From NCBI GenBank assembly GCA_023213395.1, contig CM041465.1:133989741-134053740 (forward strand): a DNA stretch of 64,000 nt. The letters run 5' to 3'. The DNA comes from Cycas panzhihuaensis (Eukaryota > Cycadophyta). The translations under genes and the position numbers were made by a program. The stretch's first letter is position 1. Every line of letters begins with the position of its first letter. Positions 36,451-48,176 of the stretch are shown piece by piece. The notes below the pieces were generated by a model. That model was not told the origin of the DNA. It made no database searches and saw only the letters and a list, made by a program, of their open reading frames with translations.

Positions 36451-39400
36451 TCAACATACAAAGTGACCTAAGTTCCAAACATGTGTCATGCCCCTAATGT
36501 GAAGACATGGCAAAGTGTTTAGGAGGTAGTTTAGGCTCATTTTGGAGCAAAGGAAAGACACCCATTCTACTCGAGGTAAGATGGATCTCACATAGAATTT
36601 CTTTACGAACTTGTTATTTACAACTTTGTTGAATTCAAGTCCCTCCAACATTACTATCATATATGCACCATTGTCGAGGCTCTCAAGAATGATGATGGTG
36701 CCCACCCATTTGGGGCCAAATTTAGATAGTCGATTATGGAGATACCCTAGTTTGAGGACTTGGTCTCAAGGGTTTAAGGGATGAGGACATAGACATTTGG
36801 CATATATCTTATGTGCCCTATCCTTAGAAGCAAGATTTTCTTAGTATGCAGTCAAGTGCTTCTTATCCAGGGCTTCAAGGTCTAAGAGGTAGACCTAGCA
36901 GCATGACTCCTCATCGATGAGACCCGTGAGGGAAACTCTCAAGGAGGGAATTTCAACCTCTAGAGGTAGAACCACTTCCATCCCATATACTAGGGAGAAC
37001 AGGGTCATTCTTGTTGTGATGCAAACATAGGTATGATAGGCCCACTGGGCAGAATGATGATGAAGATGCTAATCCCTTTGGGGTTGGGTAACTGTCTTCT
37101 TTAAAATATTGATAAGAGTCTTAATAAATAACTCAATTTGGCCATTGGCCTAGGGCTAGTAGAGAGATGAGGTCTTGTGAGATATCTTGAATTTCTTATA
37201 AAGTTCGTCCATCTATTTATTACAGAAAGGGATGCCATTATCTACAATTAAGATGTCGGGGACCCTGAATCGACAGATAATGTGTTGGTAGACGAAGGTG
37301 GTAATTGCCTTGTCGGTAATGGAGGTCAATAGAATACCTTTAGCCTATTTGGTGAAGTATTCTTTTGCCATCAAGATGAATTTATGTTGGGACGAGGAAG
37401 GAAGAGTAATGGCTCTAATGAGGTCTAGGCCCCATTTGGGAAAAGGCCATGGGGAGATAATAGGATAGAGGGCCTCGGGAGATAAATTGATCACATTAGG
37501 CATGGGCATCTTTGAAGAGGGATAGTTAATAGTAGCTCATGTGGAGGATCCTTTAGGCCATGGATTAGCCCCCAAAATCGCCTCTACAAATTCCATTATG
37601 ACATTCATAGAGGATTTGGCTTGCTTCATTAGGGCTGACATAACAAAGGAGGATTCCATCGAAGGACCTCTTATACAACACTTCTTCTATGAGGAATTTT
37701 TGCTTGGTAGTGGCTCTAACGCACAACTTTGCTTTATCGCTAGTATTAGAAGTATATTATTGTCGAGTAAGTTACTATATAATATCCCCATACCATTCGC
37801 TATTAGCTAGTGGATGGGGAGTTGAATCCTAGAAGGCAAAGATAGGCTCATCAGGCAACAAATCATTGACTAGAAGGCTTGAGAGATTTAGGATGAGGGC
37901 ATCGACTAGTTGCTCAGCAATGACCATTCCCTTCTTAGGTTTCTTATTAATAATCTTGAGATCGTATTCTTGGAGGAGGATAACCCATTTGCCCATCCTC
38001 CCATTCAAGTTAGTCTAGGTTAAGAGATATCTTAACGGATCAGATTACACAATCACATAGGTGGTATTACCTAGGAAGTAATGTTTAAACTTCTTAGCTG
38101 TATGGAACAAGGCTAGACATTCCTTTTTAGTAGAGGGTAATTTAGCTTAGTCACCATTAACATGTGGTTGATAAAATATATGGCTCTCTTAGTCTTAGAG
38201 TCATCTTCTTGGGCCAACATGGCTCCCAAGGACTCATCGATAACCGAGGTGTATAGGATGAATGGGCAGTCGAAAAGAGGGGTGTGCTAAAATAGAGGTA
38301 GAGACTAGGGCTATTTTGAGTTCTTAGAATACCTCCTGGGCCTTAGGAGACCACACAAATGGGGCCCCATTCTTTAATAGGTTAGTCAGAGGCTTGGTGT
38401 TTATGGAAAAGTCTACCAAGGAATGCCTCAAGAAGCCCAACCTACCAAAAAATGATTTGATTTATTATTATGTTTTCAGATGAGGCATATCAAGGACATC
38501 TTTGACCTTGTCTGGGTTAATTTGAATCCCTTGTTTAGAGACAAGAAAACCTAAGAGCTTATTAGTGGTGACTACAAACATGCATTTGGGCAGGTTTAGG
38601 CTAACATGATATCTATGACACCTCATGAAAATGGCACACAAGTTTGTAGGGTGATCGATCCTCTTATGGGAGAGGCCCATCATGTCATCCATGAAAACCT
38701 CAAGGGTTTTATTTATGAAGTCATGGAAAATGAACTACACTGCACTTTAGTAAGTGGCACCCATATTCTTTAATCTAAAGGGCATAGCCTTGTAAGCAAA
38801 CATGCCACATATGGTAGTGAAGGTTATCTTTTAACAGTCTTTGGAGGATATTTAGATTTGGTTATATCCAGAAAAGCCATCCATCAAGGACATGACTTCA
38901 AAGCCTACTGTTCGATGAATTATTTGATCAATGAATGGCAAGGGGAAGTTATCTTTGGGACATGCATTATTTCTGTTCCAAAAATCAACATATATTTTAA
39001 TCATCATATTCTTCTTAGTGACAGGAATGATGTTGGTCACCTATTTGGGGTAATTAATGGAGGTAATTAGCCCCACATGTAGGAGCTTCTCCACTTCTAT
39101 CTTTACGATGATAGAGAGTTTAGGGTGAAGAGGGCATTATTTTTACCACACAGGGAAAGCACGTGAGATGGTTGTAAGGTTATGGGTAATAATGGAGGGG
39201 TCTATCCCTTTCATATCCAAATAGTCCCATGTAAAGATGTCGCGAAACTCTTGGAATAAATAGGTATATTCTTCTATTTCTTTAGGGGTACACTTCATTC
39301 CAACCTTGATGACCTTATCAGGGGTAAGGATGATGTCCTTAGTAACCCTTGCATACATGGAATTCCCCTCCTCGAAGTGAAAGGGAGCTTGGTCAATGGA

Positions 39401-40822
39401 AGCAAGTGGGGAAGTGTCGGGTTGATTTGGGTTGGCTAGCGGCAACCCCAAGGCTAGACATTTTTAGAAACTAAGCCTATAACGTATGGAAGGGAGGTTG
39501 GGCACAGAACCTACTAAATGCTCTAATGGGGCCTCATCGTTCTCGAAGTAATCTACCTTGTGGATAGTCTTGCTTAAGGGAAATAAGGGGTGAGGCAAAG
39601 GAGTAATGACAGGTCCATAACGATTGATCCACCACTCTACATAATCAGGGGACTCCTTAAAGGAGTTAGAGGATATCCTCCTATATAGTTGTACCCTATT
39701 ATGTGGAGGGGGAAGTCATCTGGGACCTAAGCCACAAGCTATAGAGTTATCACATAGAAAAGAGAACTGCCCATCCTTGTCATCTACAAAGGATGATGAG
39801 TTTTGGGGGGTAGATGAAGACGAGGCAGGGCTGGAGCTCACGCAGGCTAGGGGTCAAGACTGGAAAGAAGATGTAAGGAATGCCTCCTATAGATGTTGAG
39901 GAGGGATATGGGATAAAGAGGTTCCTCATACTTGTCATTAGGCTCATGGTCACTCACAACGACAAGGTACCCATAACTTCCTACACTGATAGGGGCAAAA
40001 CATATTAGATTTGAGGAGGAAGGGAGAGGTTCTTCCCCTACATTAGGAATGCTTAGGACATCGATTGAGCAGGTAATAGAGGGGGCAGATAGGTCCTTGT
40101 TGCTCTCAGCTAGCTCATAGGTCTCTTAATATGATTGATGAGATGATTGAATAGGAGGTGGTTCCTGAAAAATAACCTTCATTCACCCTTTATAGACAAA
40201 TTTAAGTTGCCTCTAGTGGGATGAGTACATGGATCCCACCTGACCAAGCCATGGGCATCCTAATAGAAGATTGTAATCCACGTCAATGTTAAGGACTACT
40301 ATATCTATGAGGATGGTTTTATTCTCAAAGGTAAGGGGAATTGAAACCAATCCCAAGGGCATCTTCTCACTACCATCATAGCCTTGACATTACCATGGGA
40401 CTAGTTCGAGGGCTGCTATACCTAAATCTTGTATTATACATAAGGGCATAGTATGAATAGAAGAACCATCATCTATAACTATCCTTCTAAGAGTACACTC
40501 ACGAGTGTTAATAGAAATGATAAAGGGATAGTGCCATTACCACTTCCTCTCAATGCGGATGGAAGATCCTTAAGGTCAAAAGTAATAAGGGGTTCCTAAT
40601 TTGGGGCAGCACCTAAAGCATGGATATGGGGTATCAGTTTGACATAAGGCCTTAAAAATAAGGGTATATTGCTTAGGGTAGCTCTGCAAGATGTCCATCA
40701 TGAATATTCCTATAGCTATGATATGGAATTCATCAACTATAGAGAAGGACTTCCCTTTCCTAGTAGGTTGAGGAAGCACCCTTCGAAAGTCACATTGCCC
40801 AGGGCAAATGAGAATGGTCTTG
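36451..40822 (-). pseudogene. Pol of the outer Tat-like element (protease, RT, RNase H, integrase)
   Basis: Right to left: a CPGQCDF...RVLPQPT block at about 40820-40700, the protease with DDGSS at 40462-40473 and YNLLLGCPWL, a variable linker, reverse transcriptase from about 39450 with LPFIDQI, MSLMDGFSGYNQI and the catalytic FMDD box intact at 38684-38695, then RNase H. Integrase follows with EYFTK at 37360 where a catalytic aspartate (DYFTK) is expected, VDNGIPF and NGQIE. A C-terminal segment of the GPKWVG and KFVKKFYV type ends near 36451-36600. Stops are frequent, and most are single-base changes. Enzymes make and insert the cDNA of the element. The right end at 40822 is the insertion point of the inner element, beyond which gag continues at 62035. 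Confidence 0.9.
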
Positions 40823-40827
40823 GGGAT
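40823..40827. repeat. Target site duplication of the inner element, left copy (GGGAT)
   Basis: GGGAT directly precedes the left LTR and is repeated exactly at 62030-62034. Confidence 0.88.
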
Positions 40828-43800
40828 TAGAATCACACCTCTAGGGGGGTTGCTAAACTCAAATGAGATCAAGCTAAATGACCAACAGTTTTGGTGGCTA
40901 TAGACCTATAATAGCAAGTGAAAGAAATCACCCACAAATGACATCTGTGCATTGGGATGTAGGTTCGGGACCCACAAATGGTGCACAAACTCCTTTGAGG
41001 TAACTCTTCCTCGATCTGGAGTGGTGGATAGATGAGGGTTCTCCTTTGTTTCCTAAGTAACCTCAAAAGGGGCCCTTCCATACTTGGATGACCAAAGGAG
41101 GGAGGCAAGAGGTGAGGGAATGGCTCCTCACATGAAGGGGTTATGAAAGGGGTGATCCTTAATAAGAAAAAGGAAGAACACACACATAAGCCTAAGGCAG
41201 CTTGCAATGTGAGTGGTCAAGGTGATGACTAGTTTCACAAGCTAGACATTGACCTAAAGCCCAAACTAGGGAGGTCTAGCCTAGAGACACAAGAAAGATA
41301 AAGCAAATAACCTTGAGAGGGGATGCTCTCAAGGTGACAAACCTAAGGAGGATTTTAGGAGTGGCGAATCAACAAAAAGGGTTGTCTTTATATTTGACTT
41401 TGTTTCATATACAATAAAGAAATACAAGGTGAGAGTGTGGTATTTATGGTAATGTCATATGTTTATGCTTAAAGAAATCACTTTTAGAGGCAAGAAAGTA
41501 ATACAAATATTTCTCTCTCTCATTTACTTATGCATGCAACCTCACTCTCTTTGTCTTTTTAAATGCAAGAATGGGAGATCAAAGAGATCGCTATGTGATA
41601 GAAAGCTCATGCAAAAGGGTGCAAAGTTACTAGGTGACAATGCAACAAAATGGGAGGTGCACACAAATGTAAGTGCCTAGGTTTGTACTATATGAGCTTT
41701 GTAAAAAAAATAATCAAGTGAAGTGCAAGAGATCCAAACTAATCTTTTTCTTCCCTTTTTGCCCAAATGATATTCGAAAGAGTGGGAAAAAGACAAGGAG
41801 AAGGAGGCTAGAAAAAGGGAGGCGTACCCAAAATACGGTGGCTGAAATAGCGCTACCCTTACCACACTTGAGATCCTCGCCCTTCTCCTAACCATAGATG
41901 GTGTAATGGAAGGAGTGCTGACGAAGAAGAGGGCTTCCTTACCTTCCTCAGAAATCAAAGAAGGAAAAAAAGAAATGTAGTGCAAGGAAATGTAAATAAT
42001 ATTGTAACTCCACTTTACAACTTTGAGAGCAAAAGAAAGTAACTATTGAAAGAAGGGGAATGTACCTGGGATGAAGTCCCCTTATCCTCCAAGTGTAAAA
42101 TAAAACCTACAACCAACGGGATTCACCCTCTCCCAAAGGGCACCAAATATATATGGGACAAATATACAAAATGGAAAGTGGCAAGATACAACTACCTTAA
42201 TATAAAGATATGTATTCAATATTAATATCACTCCTTGTGCTTCATATATTATTTAGTATGCGATATGGGAAAAGGGAGGAGAGAGAAAGAGGAAGGGTGG
42301 TTAGCCTTAGAATGGCTAGCCCTCTAAATCAAAGGTGCTCCATGATGCCCCCAAGTACTAGGATGAAGAGGTAAATAAATACAAGCAAGCTTCTAAAAAT
42401 ACAAGCAAAAGTGGCAAGAAATATTGCAAATGTTGTAAAAGTTACAACATGCAACTTTTGCAAGGTCTAAATCAAGGGATAAAAGGAATACAAAGTGGGG
42501 GCTAAAACCTCACCTATGTAAGATCTGCTATGTTGGTTACAAGCACAATAATGGGCTGCCTAGTAATGATCTATTCTCGAATGGTCCTTTGGGATCTCAA
42601 GGGAGGTATGGAGAAGGAGAGGTGAGGAGAGAAGGGGGGTTGCCCTTGAGGAGGAGGCATATTAGGTGCAAGACCCTACCTTTAGCTCCTTTCACTCTTT
42701 GTGAATGCCTCTGCCTTACTGCCTCCTTGAAGAAACCAAGAAGGAGCCAAAAGGAGGAGAAGATAGGCCAAAAAGAGGAGGGTTTGCCTCCCACTTATAA
42801 TAGAAAGAAAGAGAAAGTCATTGTAAAAAGGGGATTGGCAAATAATATTTATAATACTCAAAGAAAAGAAAGCAAAATATTGACTTAGAGGTACCTATTA
42901 TAGGCAGATCTGAGGTAGATCTACTTGTGAAATTAGATAGAGAAGCAAACCCTATGGGGTTTGCAAGAGAAAACCCCAATGGTGCAGTAAGTATGAAGAA
43001 AACTGGAGTAAGAAAGATAGTTAGAACTTGATAGAGCATTTGGAGCATGATCTTCTCTTGGTTGGCCATGTTGCAAGCCTACAACTACATGTCTAGTGCT
43101 GGAGGAGGCTGGCAGCTGGCTAAGAATCAGGTGTAGCAGAGCTTGATTCTATTTGTTAGGCATTTTTTGGAGGAGATAATGGTAAAGATGAATGAGAGAG
43201 AGATGAAATAAGGGTGTTTTTGGGTTTTTAAACCCAACCGTAGGTCAATCAAGTGATTAGGGTTCAGCCTGGATAAGAAACAAGTCACTTCCATGTGGCA
43301 ATTTTATAATAAATGTGAAATTAGCTATGACAAATTTAAAAAATGACTGTGGATAATCGCCCCGCAGTAAACTTAGTGGTATCGGGAAGTTTGCAGTAGT
43401 ACCATGAAGTTTAATACGGTGTGGTAAATACAAAGCAAAACATAGAAAGGGGAGCCCTAGAAGCTCTAAAAGAGGGGTAAGCTAAGGCCCAAGGAGATGT
43501 GGTACTGTATCCAAGTGGCAAAAAGGGGGTTATGAGACTTAGAAAGGCCATAACGAGCAAGCAATGAAGGCGAAAGGTTCTCTAAAAGGACAACAAGTAG
43601 ACACGGGATGACAACTAAGTCTAGGTGGGATGCTAAGGGTCATGATGTACCGATGGGTGATGTGATTGAGCTACAGAAGCCAAACGATATTGGGGACACC
43701 ATGGAGGCACGGAGGAGGGTTATGGAGTGCCATGGGATATGTATCCCCAGATCATCATAGGTTGAAGAAGTGTTGTGATGTAATATAGTCAAGCAATGAA

Positions 43801-43952
43801 TGCATAGCCATCATGCAACAAATTAATCATCATGTAATGTAGGTGAAGTGCATTAATCTACCTTTTCCAAAACTAATAAGGGTATGGATAGAGGTATACC
43901 TATACTTACCTAAGTCGACTCGCCCATGTCTATTTCCAGTAGTCAGGAAACA
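40828..43952 (-). repeat. 3' LTR of the inner Tat-like element (3,125 bp)
   Basis: It starts TAGAATCACACCTCT (the expected TG has decayed to TA) and ends CAGGAAACA on the plus strand. It aligns end to end with 58902-62029. Apparent open frames inside (for example at 40869-41207 and 42589-42888) recur in the partner LTR and have no known domain. Confidence 0.9.
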
Positions 43953-43964
43953 CTACTCTCTTAG
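43953..43964 (-). promoter_or_regulatory. Polypurine tract of the inner Tat-like element
   Basis: The minus strand reads CTAAGAGAGTAG directly before the LTR start TGTTTCCTG, in the same position as in the outer element. Confidence 0.7.
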
Positions 43965-44446
43965 TAGCAGAGCCTCATTGCTGAGAAGTGTAATGTGATG
44001 GCAAATACTGGGAATAAAAGGTTAGCAAAATACAACAAATATAGTAATGTTATCAACTAAGGGTGATGGCGAGTATCATGGTAGGACACTTGGATAGGGA
44101 GATGAGAGAGTGGCGGCATAGGGGCTACCTTTGCATCACCCTAAATTCAATTGGTAATGATAACAGATGAGGGGGATACCCCCATCGCATGAGTGCAAGA
44201 TAAATAGTGGTGAAATTATGAACATGATCAAACAAATGCTATGAATGGGATGTTATGTATATAAAAGAGTAAAAAAAATGGGGATTATGTACCAGGAGTG
44301 GTATGATGGGTAGAGTGAAGAAAATAAACCTGATGGTCACCATAGTTTAACCTCATTAGTGGCTGGCTTTTGGAGGTATGAATGGGTCACAATTTGAAAG
44401 GTGAGATGACCCGAAACTTGGGCGTTTGGGTGACCAAATAGGTTCC
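43965..44446 (-). other. Spacer between 3' polypurine tract and second RNase H
   Basis: Corresponds to 30163-30922 of the outer element. The block beginning AGTAGCAGAGCCTCATTGCT is shared with 30163 onward. No coding domain is seen. Confidence 0.5.
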
Positions 44447-44923
44447 TCAAGGGAGGTTATTGAGGAGAGGAAGGCAATGCTCGAGGATAAGATGGATGAG
44501 GTCGTCCACCTGATCGTTGCAGTCCCGAGGAATATGTCTGGTATCTATGAAAGAGAAATGGGATAAAAGGGACCTAACAGTCAAGGTGAGGGTGCTCAGG
44601 CATGGGTAACGCACTTGGTAAACTTGGGTGAGATGCGACACAATGATTTAAGAGTCGTAAAGAAGAATGACGGGTCCACGGTGGAAGCAGAGCGCATCAG
44701 TAAGGGCTTCAATAACAACTATATTCATTATTGGTAGCTTCAAAAAGGAAGACCCCAAAATGAATGTAGTCATATTCAGAGGGGTCACGAAGGATCCAGT
44801 AGTGGTAGAACGGCCTGGGTTGCCATGACTTCCTCCATCAGTGAAGATGAGCAATGCCATGGTAAGGAGACAAAGGGTTTGGTTAGACAATAGAAGAAGA
44901 GCGACGACGGGGTCGATGAGCAA
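44447..44923 (-). pseudogene. Second (archaeal-type) RNase H domain of the inner Tat-like element
   Basis: The minus strand encodes IFTDGGSHGNPG, then an EALTDALCFH block, a YDS segment followed by a stop, SHLTQVYQVRYP, and finally HIPRDCNDQVDDL. The first aspartate, the middle aspartate and the C-terminal NxxDD region can be recognised. Around the catalytic glutamate helix (NNEAEY in relatives) there is a small deletion plus a frameshift, and the Q after the middle aspartate is a stop. It is more complete than the outer copy at 30923-31192 because the C-terminal part is preserved. It would remove RNA from hybrids during reverse transcription; this copy is inactive. Confidence 0.75.
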
Positions 44924-46128
44924 AGAAAGGCATGAGAAGTAGCGATAGAGATATGAAGCACTCGAAATACTATGAATAGGGACCGTGAAAGACAGGAGAG
45001 CCCTAGAAGGAGGCTACATGAGGATGAGGAGACTGACCCAATAGGAGGGAAAGAAACAGCGGTGAAAAGGGCCCCTCTAAGGTCCCAAAGGTCATTAAAA
45101 GGGCCACGACGAGGGCCAAGATGAGGGGGGTACTTCCTTTGGGAGTCCCAAAGGCTTAAATGGGCGGCAAAAATGGACTCAGGGTGGTGAAATAAGCCAA
45201 ATGAGTATAAACATGAGTATGTTTTGGGGTGGTGCAAAAATCAAGACAGAAGAGGTCTACAAAAGATTGAAGGGGTCACCATAATGACACTAGGGAAGCT
45301 TAAAATGGAGGCCATAGAGGCAAAATGGGGGACAGACCCAGAAGGCAAAAATGATATGGAAAAAGAGGCAGTCACAAGGGCTATCATGGCGGAAGGAAAG
45401 GAGGAAATGCCCATTAGGGCCCCGCCTATACAAGGGAAACAAGGTGAAAACGAAATTCATTTTCACAGGCTCATGATTGATCTGGAGCCCTTTCCCTTAT
45501 GCAACAGAGTGCTGCCTAACTTCAGAGGCATGCAGTGAGAGATCAGACTGTCAAATCGAGGCACATAGATAGCCAATGAGACTGGGATGACGAGATGGAA
45601 GTAGCGAGGCCAAACCCAGTGAGTGGATCACCCTCTATCCATTCTATTTCATCCATTTAATTTGATGTGTTTTTTAAGCTTTTTTAGGTGATTCTTAGCC
45701 CCTTAAGGGTGATTGAGGACCCTTTAGAGCCTAATTTAGGCCCAAAGAGGGGGAGGACTACGGCATTAGGTAGCCCTAGTCCCAGTGGGCCTGACTGTGG
45801 TCCACTTGGATGAAAACTTTTGGGTTTTTTAGGCATTCCCTCCCTTTTAAGAGGGGTGTGAAGGGCCCTACAGCAAAGATCGCAGTGTTGCAAAGTTTGC
45901 TATGGGGCTGCTAAGAAATTGCTAAAATCTCAACGTGGCTCATGTCAAACTCCATGGTACTGTAGAGTTTAACATGGGGTAGATGGGAACAACCAGAAAA
46001 AAGAAGAAAAAAAAGGCCCAGAAAGGTACCAAACTTAGCCCCAAGAGGGCAAGAGGCAACCTGAGGGTAGGCAGGCATAGTATAGAGTGTTCTAACTAAC
46101 TCTTGTATTCTTTTTGCAAGTGGTTATC
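44924..46128. other. Spacer between second RNase H and antisense gene
   Basis: No domain was recognised on either strand. It ends with a pyrimidine-rich TATTCTTTTTGCAAG just before the ATG of the antisense gene, again compatible with a splice acceptor. Around 45880-45980 it carries GCAAAGTTTGC and GTACTGTAGAGTTTA motifs like those in the LTRs. Confidence 0.4.
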
Positions 46129-48171
46129 ATGGTAGACAACTATGAGAACGTAGGGATTGCTATAATGAGTTTTATAGAGATGGTAACACGGGGGCATAAA
46201 CAAACATTGGGACAATGTGGGCTATTGAAGATTATCAGGACCCCCCAATATGCATTGGATTAGCACCTCTTGGTAGATATAATCTCCTATTGGGATTACA
46301 GGTGGCACATCTTCCACCTTCCCCAAGTGGGGGATGTTACCATCATGCCAAGAGATGTTAAGAGGATCCTAGCGCATCACTGGAGGAGCACCAAAGATCA
46401 TTGGGCACACCGCCCAAGATGGATATCGCATACGTGGAGGCATCCATATTTTCAACGCCGTGACAGTGAGACAGACGTAGGATATCGATCTAGATGATGG
46501 TTATGTCACAGATTCCTCAGTTGAGGAAGTTGATTACACTGGGCATCTATTCTAGATCTCCCAGAAATAGAACTATAGAGACATTCCAGGTGGATGGATG
46601 GACACAGTCAGGAGATGTGACATCGGGGATTGACTGGATTGGGTCATCTTGATAGCGATAAACATGGTGGCCTAGTTAGATGCTATTAGGGTGGCAAGGA
46701 GAGGAGGATTCTCCTATTGCACATTACTATAGTGTTAGTTTTTTGATCATTTTGGGGCAGTGGTGCTACCAGGAGGACCTCACTCTATTTTGGCGAGAGC
46801 GCCCATGGTGCACATGTGGCAGACTCAGTTTAGGGGACCAAGGATCAGGCACATGTAAGGTGGTCAGTGGACGCGACATCGCTATAGCTCCTCACTCTGG
46901 CAGACTACATGAAATACCTATACAGAGGAGTGGGGTGGGATAGTGATAACAAGGTAGGAGGTGGTCTTAGAGATGGTGACAATGACGAAGGTGATAACAA
47001 GGGTGATGGGGTAGGCCCATTAGGAGTGGCAGGAGGAGAGGCATGTCCGTCAGGGGCTGCAGGAGGAGAGGTAGGTCCTTCAGGAGCTATAAGAGGAGGT
47101 GTAGGTCCTATAAGAGCTATGGGAGAAGAGGCAAGTTCTTTAGGAGCTACAAGAGGAGGTGCAAGTCCTACAAGAGCTATAAGAGGAGAGGCAGGTCCTT
47201 GAGGAGCTGTAAGAGGAGGTAGGCCACTCGATACACCAACATGGAGATTAAGGGTAGTCAGTAGGGCTCTAGTGGCAGTAGTAGTAGAGAGGGGAGGAGA
47301 CGCCCCAACGGCCAAACAGTAGGCGAGGTGGTACTTGAGGTTGAGGAGGAGGTACCAGTGGTTGAGGGAGGTATCGAGGAGGAGGTGATTGTCCGAGTCG
47401 AGGAGTCAGCCATCTTAGGAGATGAGACACTACCTTTTCCTATAATCTTTTGACCACTAGGTGATTAGATAGTTTGCTTTGATTTAGCTTTGAGGATTTG
47501 ATATATGGGTGTATGGACTAACACGTGACATGTTTAACTTGGTAGGGGCAGCAGAGATGGGGAGGTTGATAGAGGCAGTAGTCTGGGAGGTATTCCCCTA
47601 GGTCTACACATAGGGGCAACCTCCCATCCAGGCTAGAGAGAAGCCTCGATCAATAGGGACACACATAGTGGCATTTACTCCATTGATCAGAGCTAGGTAC
47701 ATATGGGTAGCTGAGTCCCAAGAGCACTAGGTGAGGGTGGGATAGCTACAGGGAGAGTTAAACGGGACCTGCGCAAAGAAAGATGCCTTACGAGGTCAAG
47801 TCTAGGTATTGGAGGCTCAGGGTTATAGAGCAAGTGGTGATGTAGAGAGCCGCATCAGGATAGTTATACTAGAGGAGAGGCTCTAAGAAGTAGAGGGATC
47901 ATATCCAGGCGCGATATGATCAACTGGTGGATCAGATGGCTGCAAGGTTATCGTAGAGTAAGACTTAGACACACACGATGGCGATGACCCCGAGGAGGGC
48001 TCAAGATGAGGGGAGCGAGGCTAGGAGCTCACAGTGATGCAGGTGGAGCCTAGGAGGCATGTGGTCTCCTGGGGAGGGATCACACTGACCAAGAGACGGC
48101 ACCCCTTGAGCACAGGAGCGCCGAGGAGTAGGGTATGATGGGTTTTGATTGGGAAAGCACTAGACCTCTAA
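46129..48171 (+). pseudogene. Antisense gene of the inner Tat-like element, plant mobile domain-like
   Basis: The plus-strand frame starts MVDNYENV at 46129, the same start as the outer copy. It shows IISYWDYRWHIFHLPQVGDV (plant mobile domain-like), then in a shifted frame NYRDIPGGWMDTVRRC and GGFSYCTLL. Unlike the outer copy it has frameshifts as well as stops. The exon 1 tail returns to the starting frame and holds a Gly/Ala/Pro-rich ten-residue repeat at 47020-47225 in place of the acidic tail of the outer copy. A second exon from about 47546, after a TTGGTAG acceptor-like site, encodes EKPR, FTPLIRARYIWVAESQ and a coiled-coil-like LQGEL segment, ending near 48171 where the solo LTR begins. 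The gene is antisense to gag-pol. Its role is unknown and the domain call is tentative. Confidence 0.65.
47020..47225 (+). repeat. 30-bp coding minisatellite, about seven units
   Basis: Units resemble GGAGAGGYAGGTCCTTCAGG and encode variants of the ten residues GPSGAxRGEV. It lies in the starting frame of the antisense gene. Units differ by several substitutions, so the array is not young. Confidence 0.8.
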
Positions 48172-48176
48172 ACAGT

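Noticed and set aside
40576-41207. Outer Tat-like element lacking gag by deletion, joined directly to an LTR
   Set aside because: The missing gag is at 62035-64000; the junction is the insertion site of the inner element, proven by the GGGAT duplication.
41459-42888. Several 70-100 codon open frames, also seen at 59740-60448
   Set aside because: They lie in LTRs, recur in both LTR copies with frame breaks, and match no known family.
46905-47315. Proline/alanine-rich minus-strand open frame
   Set aside because: It is the complement of the 30-bp coding minisatellite; the plus frame is in register with the antisense gene start.
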